A stretch of DNA of 64,000 nt from Pholis gunnellus. Taxonomy: Eukaryota > Chordata > Actinopteri > Perciformes > Pholidae. The notes beneath the pieces are model-generated. The model saw only the letters and a list, made by a program, of their open reading frames with translations, did no database searches and was not told the origin of the DNA. The translations under genes and the position numbers were made by a program. Position 1 is the first letter of the stretch, and the number at the start of each line of letters is the position of its first letter. The DNA is taken from the NCBI GenBank assembly GCA_910591455.2, contig OU342823.1, positions 17,135,219-17,199,218 on the forward strand, written 5' to 3'. Shown here piece after piece: positions 13,501 to 24,987 of the stretch.

Positions 13501-16067
13501 CAAACCAAACATGCTATTTTCTGCTTTTATTTTCTTATTATATGTATTTCTTCTCTGTTTGATCGTAGTTAGGACAGAATGTATGAAGAGCAAGTAAATA
13601 ATAATAATATATATATTGTCTTTACATCAGGCCCCTTCTTTTCTACAGGGAAAGTTTGAAAAAACATTTTTTTTAATATTTTATTTTGTTTCAAATTTGT
13701 ATTTTATTTTGATAACGAGTCAAGCTATAGACAGGAAACAGGAGGAGAGAGAGGAGTAAAACATGCAGGAAGTGGAACAGGGGCGTTGCATTCTTAACCA
13801 CTAGGCCACAAGCAGGAACCAAACTTTACAGTATTTCTCTGTTGTGTAAACATGTCTCGCAGTAGGCGAGCTCTCAGTACAACTGATGTGACCTCAGGAC
13901 GACTTACTTCAAACACATCGAGATGCTCCGAGAGATGGATTAAGCATGAAAGATCGGTGGTGTTGGCGAGCTGCTGTTCTCTGGAGGAATGAAAAAACAA
14001 CAACAGCGCTACAGCTGTGTCTACTGGTATCAAACCGTTTGTGCCAAAGAAGCGTCGTGTACACCTGTCCACAGAGACAAACACGCTGGAAACCAAATCA
14101 AAAAATAACCACTTTAGGTGATGGATGTTTAGCTTAACTAGCACAGTGTGTGAGAACGCTGCTGCTGTTTGAGCGATGGAGGTCCAGTCTGACACACACA
14201 CACACACACACACACATAAAAAAGGGAGCTGTCTGGCAGTGAGTAACCGGTGTCAGCTCCTCACAGTCAGCCTGACGAGCTCCGAATGACAGAGGAAACC
14301 GCATTTTTCTACCTCCTGAAGACATGCCGTTCCACTGCCTCATGAATTGGCGCCGAGCTACCAGCTCTCTCCGCTCTGTCTCGGCTTATTTCTCGCTGTC
14401 TCTCTCTTCCTGTCTTTCTCCGTCTCCTTCCTCCTCTGCCTCAACGACAGCTCACTATCCAAAACGACTGGCTCTCCAAGCTTTTTCAGTTGTGAGGTGT
14501 CCCAAAGCCAGCACATCGGGACAAATGCATCTTTTTGATTTCTACATGTAAGCAGGGCGGTGGCATTAGTAGTTGCGTAGCCACCATCTGGGGGGCTCGG
14601 AGTGAAACTGCAACATGACTTTGAGGAAATACGAGCAGCGCTGATATTTATTGCCGTGTTTATTGCACGCCGTGTGGCATAATAGATGTTTCCAAGTCAA
14701 TGTCCCCCGGTATTAAAATCCCATCGGTGGGGCCTATTTCTTTTTTTTTTTTTCTCCACTGAGGCATGTTAATTGTTCTCAAATGTGACCTGTGATGCTG
14801 TGTTTAATAGAGCCCAGACAGCCTGATTCTGACCCACATAGAAGTCGCACTGTGTGGCTCTCGTTGAGAGGAAGGAGACTCGGAAAGTATCTGGTCTGCC
14901 TCTTTTTAAATGTTTGATTGCTGCCAACGGACACATGGATGCGTTTAACACTTGCTGTTGTATCGAATTAAGCCATACCACCGCCCCCGCCCCCCCCCCC
15001 TTTTTTTTTTTTTTTTTATTAATTTGAAAACCGGAGCTTTGGAGACCACCGGCTTGTGGCCCCGCCGAAGATCTTTTTTTCCTCCCTCTCACTCTGCTTG
15101 TCGCTGTAAGCCGTCTGAGGAACACAGGGAGCGCTGCAGTAAGCCATTAGAGTAGGGAGGTGAAACATTTTGATCTCGATCCAAGTTTACTGATATTTTC
15201 CACCGGTTTGGGATTGAACGGATGCACATTCTTTTGTCGCACTGTAATTATTTTCTGTGCCACAGAATAACGCATCGGTGGATGATGCCGTTGGCCGTGT
15301 CTCGCACATATCTGAGTCTAAATATATGTTATCTTATGACAAGGCGAGTTTTGGCCCTCTCCTCGTGTTTTTCCTGTACCGTCGTCTGGCGGCGCGACGA
15401 CAGAAAGCCGTTGATCTTCCTCAGTGTCCTCTCCACCGCAGCTGGATTTACGGCCGTCTTTCCTTCTCAAGCAAGTGACACGTTGGATAAATCACACCAT
15501 TGGTTTTCCACGAAGCCTCTGGATCAGTCTGGAGCGCGTAAAGGAAAGGCACCGGTGCGCTAACAGGGCGCAGCCCCGACACGTGCTGACAACAGCCTGG
15601 CAGTTTGAAAGTTTAATAGTTTTGTTTTGGAGCTGGTCGGGGAAGCGTCTTTGACGGGCCGCACGCTCTCCCCTCTGACCTTTTTTGGAGCACCTTCCCC
15701 CGAAAGGACCCGGGGCCCTTGACCCCCTTGACCCTCGCAAGTCGTCCAGCGCGGCCTGCTCACGTTCCCTCCACGTGCCGCCCGTTTTTACGGCGAGGCT
15801 TCGCTGTTTACGGCCGAGTAAACGTGGAGACTTGATGTTAAGTTTAATAAGACGCAGTAAAAAAAACAAAAAAAGACCAAATGTCACTTAAGTGTCTGAG
15901 TTTAGTGCCGCAGCGCTACAGGTTGTGTGTTTTATGGTGCTGTTACACAATAATATATACAAGGGTTGGCACGGCCCAGCGGGCTGCGTGTCTGCCGCGT
16001 TAACAAGGGGCTCAGTTCAGATGCTTTCAGACCCAACAGTGAGTCAGACAGTCTGGGTTTGAGGTAA

Positions 16068-16147
<80 letters not shown>

Positions 16148-16904
16148 GCAGACACCAGTCGGGCCAAGAAGAACCAGGAGAGCGACGGCGTTGAGTACCA
16201 CTTCATCTCCAAACATCTCTTTGAGACGGATATGCACAATAGCAAGTAAGCATGTCTGCACGGTATAAGTAAAGGAGAAAACCAAAGACTGAGCCAACAA
16301 ACTGGCCAACCTTTGGATGGATTCTAACTTCATACAGTAGACATGGACTACATACACGATGGGAATATCTACCAATTTGAAAACATAACCTCCTCTACAA
16401 CTTTCCCATAGGCGGTGTTGATTCCCCCACATCGCAAACATATCTTTTATATGTATACCGAACAAAAACTAATTTAATTAATCTAATTAATTAGGAAAGC
16501 AAGACTTTGCGCCTTTATTGTGGTGGGCCATGAAGTTGTTCTCAATTTGTCTTCAAATACTCATAAATAATATGACTCCATCTATTTCAGACAATGGATT
16601 ATTCACTACAAAGATACAAACTGTTCTGTAACATACAAAAAAAGCAAATCTTCACGTTCAAGCAGGAATTTTCGTTACCCAGCCGACAACAGCAGAATCC
16701 CTCTCTATCTCGAGGCAGCGCGGTGGTCCGACGGTTCCCGACCAGCGCTCACCGCCACCGTCCCCCCCCGTCCCTGTCCCCCCCGCTGTCAGTGTGTCTC
16801 TGTAACTCGATCACAAGCTGGCGTTGACAGGATGGGCCTCGTGTCGGTCACCGATCTCCAGACGCAGAGGTCTCATGTCTCTGCCTCCTCCTTCCCCATC
16901 AGGC

Positions 16905-16942
<38 letters not shown>

Positions 16943-16949
16943 GCTCTCG

Positions 16950-17016
<67 letters not shown>

Positions 17017-20000
17017 CGCCGTGACATTTGCGGCCAACAAATTGAAATGCAAGTTGTAACAGTCATAAGAATGATTGATGTCTTTCTGCCGGTCTCACAC
17101 GAGCTGGAGAAGACATACTGTAGGGGTGCACATGCAAAACATTTATGCACGCAAACACACACATACACACACACACACATACACGAGTGTGACACAGAGG
17201 GGAAGCCTGTGGTGGCCGAGGGCATATAGAGTGTCAGAGCATGCAGAGAGAAGAAGGGGAAAGGGGGGGGGGGGGGGGTTGTATATTTAGGCCGTGTTGC
17301 GGTGTGGGTCGGAGGCATGCGATGTTTTTAGGCGGAGTCGGAGGGACGAGCGACAGAGCTCTGATGTGGGGCGGAATGCGTGAGACACGCGGCGCGGAAA
17401 TTACAAGGCAGCGTACATAGAAGACGAGGAGCGAGATGAACTTGTTTGCGTTAAGCCTCATCGCATGCAGCAGAAACAATGCAGGGATGGAGAAAACGAG
17501 ACCAACATCGTGCGTTTAGCTCGAGCGACTTTCCCAAGGGAAGCCCTGTTCTGTGTCAAAACGGCAGCAAGATTCATGCTCCTTAAAAATAGCCAAAAAA
17601 CCTCCACTGGCTAACTCACCGTCATCCACGCACCTTCTTCCCCCCTCTGAAGACAAACGGGTGCAGAGCGAGGTGTGAGGCTTTTCTTTTTTCTTTTTGT
17701 TTTTACGCAGGCTACTGTAAGCTCTTAAATGAATTTCCCATAACTGAAAATGAGGTTTCTTATAGAGCCTCCTTTCATTAAAAAACGCTGAGTAAAACTT
17801 TCTTACATGGGCAATTACCATAAAACGTTCTCTTTACATCAGTCACTCTGCCCGACCCTCGTCATGAGCAGACTGCATGCATGCCACACGATTAGCTTCA
17901 AATCCTTTCCACCTTTTTACTCTCCTCGCTGCCCGTTTTCGGCCAAAAAATAGACCCGGTATTGTCATTGTGACAGCTGACTGGTGTCAAAAGGGGGGAA
18001 GATTATCTGGTGGAGACTTGCTTGAACGTCTGTTTTTTAAATTATGCTGGAGGATGCTATCTTCAGATCTGTCAGCGGTCGAGAGGGTAATCCTTCTGTC
18101 TCGGTGGATTTGTAGAGTTTTTATACATCATTATTTCTGAGATCGATCTCAGGAGTTTTGCAGATTGGGAAAAGATTGTAATGTCGCTCTCTGAAGGGAC
18201 ATTAGTGTTGCATTAGATAACTAAGCCCTGCTCCAAAAAATGGTGTTTTCTTACTCAACAATCCTCTCACCTCTTCTCTCTTTCCGTCTCACCTCTCAGG
18301 TTCATCGAGTACGGCGAGTACAAAGGGAACTACTACGGCACGAGTCTAGACTCCGTACGCTCCGTCCTCTCCAAGAACAAAGTGTGCCTGTTGGATGTCC
18401 AGCCTCCTGTGAGTGACACAGACCTCGCCGACAGTCGTCCCTCACTTCTCTGTTTTTTTCTTGTAGCCTTGTGATCTCTTTCGTCCCCGGCTTTCCTGAG
18501 ACCTTGGCTGCTTACTGGGTTACCAAAGTGTTTTTTTTCGGGTTTTCTTTTACCAGGAGCAATTACCTGTAATTTCCTCTATTTGAAGATTTCCTCTTTG
18601 GCTTATGTGTCTTGGGTGTAGTGGCGATCAAACCCCACGAAAAAATGGCCCCCGGCTTGTCGCTTAGCCCGGCGAAACCCACCGTATCGCCCCCGTCCTC
18701 TGCCCCGCCGGCTCCTCCCTGTTTGTTTTCGCTCTGCGGATAATGACGGGCACTAACGCACCATTATATAGATTAGCCTGGCAGGCTCTCAACCCTGAGA
18801 GTCGGCCCCAGAGCCCTCGGCTAACGTCTGAGAGAAGGAGCCTGTGGAAGCTCATGTGGGTGTTTGTGCATTTATGTATGTTCTTTTTACTGCTTTTGGC
18901 ATACAATTGTGGTGTTGTGTAATTCCCCCCCCACCTCCACAACACTACTCAGGGATCGGATCACTGGCGATGTCGGAGCATGTTATTGCTCCCGTGCTGA
19001 CTCTGCTGGAGGTAAACGCCTCCCAGTGGTTCCTCTCCTGCCCCTCCTTTGGCTTTTTATCCGTCCTGCTATCAGTTGCGGGTTGCAGACCCACCGCCTG
19101 TTAACACGGCGGGAAGCCCAGATTTGCCAGAACCAGGGGAGAGCCCGAAGCTCGCCTGACGCCACCGCTAACCAGCTCTGACCTCTCTCCCACCTCTTGA
19201 GAAGCAGATGGGCGGTGCCGTGTCGTGCAATTGTCACCAGAAATAAGAGGCCAGAAGGCAGATGTGGGCAGAAATTTGTCCTCCACTATCTTCCAAAAGA
19301 ACCACATGTACTACACAAGTACATGTGGCAGAGGCCTGCCCTTAGTTTCACAAACCATTCAACCACTGGTTGGCTTTTAAGGAGACACACCTCGGGCACA
19401 AACGTTGTTTTTCATGCACTGGTCAACTTTGAGCATTTTTTTCTCCCATAAGATGTCTTCTTTCAGACTAGTGGAACGAAAAACACACATGTAGGGGTTT
19501 ATTTTACAGCTTCACAAAAAATTGTTATTGTCAGTAATCAACTTGGGGAAGTGTTATGGTTATTTCTATTGGTTAATAGTTAAATTTCTCTATTCACCTG
19601 TAAAAAAAAATGTTTTTTTTCTGACTCTGATCCACTTCAGTAGCACTTACATGCACCAAACATCGCAGTTTCATTCCTCCTTATATTCTGAAGGTTCATA
19701 TATCATTCACAGCATGATTTATACAACATTCTATTCCTAAAAACATGGTGACATGGCTGTTGACAGTATTTTCTGATTTACAGAGTGATCCAAAGAGATA
19801 TCCAAAATTCCTTCACTAAAAATCAAAAAAGACTAATGATAACAAAATGAAACCTGGCTTTTTCCAACGTTCAGATTTCTGTTCTGTCTGATAATATAAT
19901 GCCTAAACAGTATATTTAAACATACATTTTCAGAAAAAAATAATGATTTATCATCTTAATGTAGCCTAAGTAATCAACTGGGGAAGTCTGACAGCGATAT

Positions 20001-23000
20001 GTATTTGTTATACATTGTTGACCCTTATTCACCTGTAGTGTCTCCCCTTCACCCCTTAACACACAGCAACCTGACGTCATCATTCATGTTTATTTCCAGA
20101 CCTTAAAGCTCCTGCGGACGGCGGAGTTTAAGCCCTTTGTCGTGCTGGTGAAGCCTCCAGCGCTCGAGAGGCTGAGGGAGACCCGACAGAACGCCAAAAT
20201 CATATCGGGCAAGGACGACAAGGGATCCGCCAGACCTTTCACGGTAAGAGGACGCGAGGGGGACGTTTATCTCTCGCACGGAGTCCCGACATCGATCACC
20301 ATGACATGTTGTCTGGAGTTATTCAAACTGCTCGAAGCACCAGATGGGTCAGGTTTGCCTCCATTAAGACAATCAAAGGAAATGTGTTTGATATACTTCT
20401 CAGCGAGCGCTGGATGAGATTTGCAAATGCCGCTCAGATGAGATTCAGTTAGATGAAAGTTTAATGGCGCCTGTGAGGAAAGTGGACAGCTACAACAGAA
20501 AATAACAGGATACAGATAATGGGATATGCAGTGAGTTAGAATAAAGAGGGATTTTAAACAAGCAGCCGGGGAGATACAAATGGTGTTCAACCACAATGCA
20601 ACCATCAATCATAGTTATTTATGAAGCTCTATCCAATGATGCCATCGTGTAATACTGAAGAAACACACAGCAGATTAGCAGCAAGAAGAAATATCAGCAA
20701 CACTATCTGGACCCTGTGTGTACATTATGTGTGAGTGATGAGGTCATCCCTCACACACCTCCATCCCGGCCCCCGACACAGATGAAACCAATTAGCCTGC
20801 GTTCGGTGCTGCTGCCGGGGGAGGTGGGGGGGTGGGGGGGGGGGGGTGATGGTTTTCCCAGCCCCACGCCGAAATCTTGGCCTGCGGGCGAGGGAGCGAG
20901 ACACGCGCTCCCTCGCCCGCAGGCCAAGACACGCCACGGAGTGCCTGGCGGGACACCACGAGGGGGGGGGGTGGGGGAGAAAGGAGGAAGCAGAGGAAGA
21001 GACGGGCCTGTCAGAGAGACAGAGACGAACTGGTAACGCAAGGTTGAGTGAAGAAGGGGGATCGGTGGAGACGGTGACGGGGTGTGAGCCGCAGGTGTAA
21101 ATCCAACATGGCGGGGAGAGGTGAGACACCTCTTCCAGCTGCGGTTTTATATGTTTCTTTATTGGAAACATATGCAAATCACATGTGAACCATCAATTTT
21201 AACTTTAATATTCCCCACCTCCTGCTTACTTTCCCCATCACTCTTTAGCCCCCAACCCTAGATTAAAAAGTCCCAGGCTGCCATAACCAAATTGCCAAAT
21301 CACTTAAACATTTAAAGTTTAACTTTTCATTGACCTCTGGATGGTACGCAGCTCCCAAGATGCATCTGTATTAATGTGACGCTGAGGTAGCGTCTTGTTA
21401 TTACACTGACAGGCTCTTGTTTTTAAGTCGAGTCATATTGTCGGGATAACGGCACTCCCCAGACTCGTCCTCCCCCCTCAGCGTGTCACACACACTCAGG
21501 TGCTGCCGTCACACATGCAGCGGGGCGTGCAGCTCGGTCACAGTGGAACACAACGTCCCGTCGATATTTGACTTCACCGTCGGACTTTTTAAAACCTCGC
21601 TGCAGACACAAAGTCAGCTTGCGTTAGTCGCACATCGCTCGGCCTCCGTCTGCTCCTCGTCTCCCAGCAGCGGTCCAGAGAACGATGAGCTTTAGCCGTC
21701 AGAAACAGGATGGTTACCGACAACCCGTGCCGGAGCTGTTATTGCTCTCTGTCCCTTTATTAGCCTCTGCTATTCTCTCAAGACGTACAAATGCGCCTCC
21801 ATAAAACTCAGCCGGGTAACAAACCGGGTTCTGTGTACATGTTCCTCGGTGTTTGCTGTTGAAGGCTGTCGGGCGAGGTCGTCTCAGACCTATTCTGTCC
21901 CCCGCCGGCTGTATTTCTCTCTCTAAAAGAGACAGGTCTGCTTTAATGATGAAGGCCGAGGGGGGGGGGGACAGTCGTCTCATTGTTTCAGCAGAGCAGT
22001 CTGACTTTTTTTGGAGCTGGAGATGATTCAGGGGGGTAGCTTTTTTTAAAAAGAAGGAAATGTAGAAAAAAACAACAATGCAACGCATGATTCCGGCTGT
22101 AATGTGGTGTTACCGCAGTCATTTAAAGCTGATTTGTAAAGATCTGCTTGGCTTTGGACGCTTATTTAGAGAGAGAGAGGACAGGCGTGTGTTATTTAAA
22201 TTAATAGAGCATGTGTCCCGCTGAGGACGTCGCTGTGTGTGTGTGGGTTGAGGAGATGATACCTGGAGCTGATGTGTCTTTTTTTTGTGCCACTGAAATA
22301 GTCCTGTAAGGCGACGTTTTCCTCTTAACGCGGGAAAACGGACACAGTAAAATCAAACATATCTACAATCAGGAAAATGAATAAACGATAGAAAGCCATA
22401 AAAAGCATGACATTGATTTAGAAATCTGCAGCCTGGACAAACATCAGTGGTCAAACCAGACTGGGAGTCAGCGGCCTCATTTTGTGCAATGAAAACGTCC
22501 ATTTATCCAGAACAGAGTGCTTAAACAGGCGCGAGACGCTCCATCGTTTCACGTGGAACTTAAACAATCTAATGGCAGAAAGTGGCATCAGCTCAAACTG
22601 CACTCGGAGGAGAGCGATTCCAGCGCGGATCAGCGGACGCCAAGAGAATAATCCACTCACTCGCCCAGCGTTCCTTTTCCTCTCTTTACATCCTTCACCC
22701 TGCATCCCTCTCACTATATTCTCCCCACCAGTTCTCTTTTCTGTCTCTCCACCCAGCTCGCTGTCCCTTAAGCGGCGTCCCGCTGTGATTAATGTTCTTT
22801 TACCTGGAACGGTCTTAACGAGAGACAGACGCAGTCTGGCGGACATGGAAACATCACTCACACACACATACACACACACGCAAAACAACTCCCTGGGTTC
22901 GTTTAGTTGCCAGGACCGGTCCGAGGTGTTGCGTGCGTCGGACGCGGCGGTCATCTGTGAGTCCCAACAGCGAGAGACCGGATCACGAGGAATCACAGTC

Positions 23001-23245
23001 CCGCCGTGGAAGTCTTCTCTCCTGCGGCCCAACAAAACCTTCTGTCTGTGAGAGAGATTATATTTAACAAATAACAGAAAACGGGCCTTTTTGCCGAGTG
23101 TCACAGTGAGTGAGTGTTTATATTTAGCCGCGCAACAAATCCATTACGAAGCGGAAAACCCACATTGAAGCGACTCCTTGGCTTGGGAGTTTCAGCGAGG
23201 CTGTGTTTATGTGTGTACACATTGCAAGCAGCTCCGTCCTGCCTG

Positions 23246-23292
<47 letters not shown>

Positions 23293-24987
23293 ACAATTTG
23301 AGTTCATGCGCATGAATGTGCATCTGTGCGTATTTATAATTGTGTGTTTGGCAAAAGGGGGCTCACTATAAAAACCGTATCTGTCCAGAAATCTACAGCT
23401 GAGCGTTTCCAGGAAAAACACGGGGCTAAATCAGTGCAGCCACTTTAGCCCCGCTGCTGCACCCAAAGGCCGGACCGGCCAGGACCCACAGGGCTGGAGG
23501 CCTCCGAGGGGACCACCGTGGAGAGATACCTGGGCTGTCTCAGAATGCTCCGTCTATGAATACAGGAGCCGCAGATAGGCGACGTGTTGACTCCCACCCT
23601 GATCAAAATATGCTGTTTGGCTACCCCTCACAGTTAGCACGTGGTTTTGTTCTGTACACTGGATGGCTGATTTGCATATGGACCTGGAAAAACTCTTCAC
23701 CCCCCCCCCCCCCCCCCCCCCCCCGAAGGACCCCTATTTAAACCTCAGTGCAGCAGCATGCAGGGATTTCATGCAGCTCCCTCGTGTTGTGCTGACGAGG
23801 CACCTTTTTAAATGGATGTGTGCTTGGCAAAGCTAACCCTGGCCCGTAATATGTCATGAACTAGCTCATTCATTCACCCACTGAATTAGTAAACCATTAC
23901 TTAATTTAAAGTGGCAATCTCAAAGATTTTCATTTATATAAAACTAGCTGATGAGGTGTGCCTTTGCATGTGATGTTTTTGAGGAGGACAAGTTGTAAAC
24001 GCAGACAAAGTCATGAGTTGAATCGCGTTTTGGATTCTATCAAATGGAGTCTAGAGTCATCTTCTGTATACACAGGAAGCTTTTGGAAGATCGACCACGA
24101 CCGGATCTGTGAACGCGTGTTCAAACGTTGTGGTATGCGTGAGTAGATTGGAACATGCATATGTGGGAAAAAACCCAAAACTACGCACAAATCGTACACA
24201 TTTTTAAATCTCATTTTTCCTTTGTAGACCATAGCAATACATATTCGTGCCCATTTTGAGATCTATTTCGCACACACACACTTCTGCCTTCAAGAACTGT
24301 TCGGCCGGGTTCAGGCGGTCCGAGCCCTCCCAGTCCAGACGGTGGAGCGGCGTCGCCGCAAGCTGTCATTTCCCCATCCCGCATATAAAATCCAGACCGG
24401 CTATAATGTATATTTTTCATGTCTCTCTTTTGGAAATGCCGGTTATGTTTTTGTCCCCTGCTTATTTTGAGGACTTTTATTTTTTTTTGTATTTTCTTTG
24501 TGAATTGGACGACCGTGTGAGGAAATGATAAACATTCCTTGAGGTCGGGTTGCTGCACGGGGAGCTTTTAGTGCGTGGTCTCTGCCAGGGTTCATGTGTG
24601 GGTACCGTGTCTCCGGGAGGTTATAAAGGCTTCACACGGGCCACTTTGTGTTTATTTGAGTGTTCAAGGCCGTCTATTTTGTGTTCACAGTATGTGAATT
24701 TATCTCCCCTCCTGTTTACCGAGGCTACCCTGGTTTCGCCGCCATCTCGTGCATTTTGTGTCTCTCACCTTCTGTCTTCCGTCTCTCTGTTCTCACGCAC
24801 GCTGCAGGAGGAGGACTTACAGGAGATGGTGACCGCCGCCCAGACGCTGGAGGCCCAACACGGCCACCTGTTCGAGAAGGTCATAGTGAACGATGACCTC
24901 TCGGCGGCCTTCGGCGAGCTCCGGTTGGCGCTGAAGAAAGTGGAGACGGAGACCAACTGGGTTCCGGTCAGCTGGACTCACTCCTGA
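7408..24987 (+). CDS. mpp7: mpp7, 3' part (six coding exons: HOOK region and GUK domain)
   Basis: Spliced CDS: 7408-7578, 12959-13039, 16152-16245, 18300-18408, 20100-20243, 24808-24987. The exons join in phase and give 258 complete codons to TGA. The product matches the C-terminal half of MPP7, a MAGUK p55 scaffold that, from family knowledge, works with DLG1 and LIN7 at epithelial junctions and in polarity. Order seen: a basic HOOK/4.1-binding stretch (RRSFRLSRRDKKTNKS), then a GUK domain with P-loop GPAGVGLNELKRKL, the GMP-site-like QESDGVEYHF, and a C-terminus ending VPVSWTHS. The P-loop lysine is leucine, so the domain should be a binding module and not a kinase, as is usual in MAGUKs. 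L27, PDZ and SH3 exons lie upstream of the window. Teleosts may have a and b paralogues; I cannot tell which this is. Confidence 0.96.
7579..12958. other. mpp7 intron
   Basis: No gene. It has a G run at about 7651-7664, a CpG-rich stretch near 7760-8180, a fragment of a common fish repeat at about 8940-8985, a GCTA-rich stretch at 9260-9360, and GC-rich patches near 10200-10500 and 10620-11120, with a small tandem duplication at 10685-10720. Confidence 0.6.
12959..13039 (+). CDS. mpp7: mpp7 exon: degenerate GUK P-loop
   Basis: Acceptor tttgtgcag ends at 12958; donor gtaagt starts at 13040. The 81-nt exon completes a split glycine codon and encodes GPAGVGLNELKRKLLISD, then DPQHFSVTIP. Guanylate kinases have GxxGxGK[ST] here. 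This protein has leucine in place of lysine and asparagine in place of Ser/Thr, so nucleotide phosphoryl transfer is not expected. Human MPP7 has the same substitution. Confidence 0.95.
13040..16151. other. mpp7 intron
   Basis: No gene. It contains a degraded dispersed repeat at about 13705-13815, a (CA)n array near 14190-14216, a T-rich run at 15001-15017, and the (CT)n array at 16071-16147 that forms the splice pyrimidine tract. Confidence 0.6.
16071..16147 (+). repeat. (CT)n microsatellite abutting an mpp7 acceptor
   Basis: About 38 CT units with one TT interruption, ending four bases before the AG at 16150-16151. Confidence 0.95.
16152..16245 (+). CDS. mpp7: mpp7 exon: GUK GMP-binding subdomain
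   Basis: Acceptor ctcgcag ends at 16151 and donor gtaagc starts at 16246. The exon encodes TSRAKKNQESDGVEYHF and ISKHLFETDMHNSK, matching the GMP-binding subdomain of GUK proteins; the conserved T-x-R, E-x-x-G and Y-x-F positions are kept. Upstream of the acceptor the pyrimidine tract is a (CT)n microsatellite at 16071-16147. Confidence 0.95.
16246..18299. other. mpp7 intron
   Basis: No gene. It contains a GCGCGGTGG-bearing repeat fragment at about 16716-16740, a (CT)n array at 16903-17013, a (CA)n array at about 17155-17184 and a G run near 17263-17279. Confidence 0.6.
16903..17013 (+). repeat. (CT)n microsatellite
   Basis: About 111 nt of CT repeats, interrupted by a few CG dinucleotides, in an mpp7 intron. 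Confidence 0.95.
18300..18408 (+). CDS. mpp7: mpp7 exon: central GUK
   Basis: Acceptor acctctcag ends at 18299; donor gtgagt starts at 18409. The first base completes a lysine codon split with the previous exon. It encodes FIEYGEYKGNYYGTS and SKNKVCLLDVQPP. The Y-G-x-Y-Y-G-T core of this segment is one of the best-conserved parts of MAGUK GUK domains. Confidence 0.95.
18409..20099. other. mpp7 intron
   Basis: No gene. It contains a perfect 11-bp hairpin (19302-19328) and two diverged direct repeats of about 70 bp (19532-19601 and 19970-20038). Confidence 0.6.
20100..20243 (+). CDS. mpp7: mpp7 exon: C-terminal GUK
   Basis: Acceptor tttccag ends at 20099 and donor gtaaga starts at 20244. It has 48 whole codons (phase 0 at both ends), encoding LLRTAEFKPFVVLVKPP and RLRETRQNAKIIS, which match the late core strand and the following helix of the GUK fold. 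Confidence 0.95.
20876..20934. repeat. perfect 23-bp inverted repeat with 7-nt loop
   Basis: Arm 20876-20898, loop agacacg (20899-20905), complementary arm 20906-20928. The word agacacgc occurs at 20899-20906 and again at 20927-20934. Confidence 0.9.
23249..23289 (+). repeat. (GT)n microsatellite
   Basis: About 20 GT units in the mpp7 intron before the last coding exon. Confidence 0.95.
24808..24987 (+). CDS. mpp7: mpp7 terminal coding exon
   Basis: Acceptor gctgcag ends at 24807. The exon encodes EEDLQEMVTAAQTLEAQHG, then HLFEKVIVNDDLSAAFGELR, and ends NWVPVSWTHS followed by TGA at 24985-24987. This matches the MPP7 C-terminus, which ends in the same short tail, so the stop is genuine and the gene is intact at this end. 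Confidence 0.96.
   Translation, partial: EEDLQEMVTAAQTLEAQHGHLFEKVIVNDDLSAAFGELRLALKKVETETNWVPVSWTHS

Larger units (their letters stand above)
20244..24807. other. mpp7 intron
   Basis: No gene. It contains the perfect 23-bp hairpin at 20876-20928 beside G runs, a (GT)n array at 23249-23289, a C run at 23700-23724 and a short (CA)n near 22858-22879. Confidence 0.6.

Noticed and set aside
22451..23104. 217-codon frame on the - strand opposite a 189-codon frame on the + strand
   Set aside because: Both are within an mpp7 intron, mutually exclusive as coding, and neither shows a domain. They result from few stop codons in a mixed-composition stretch.
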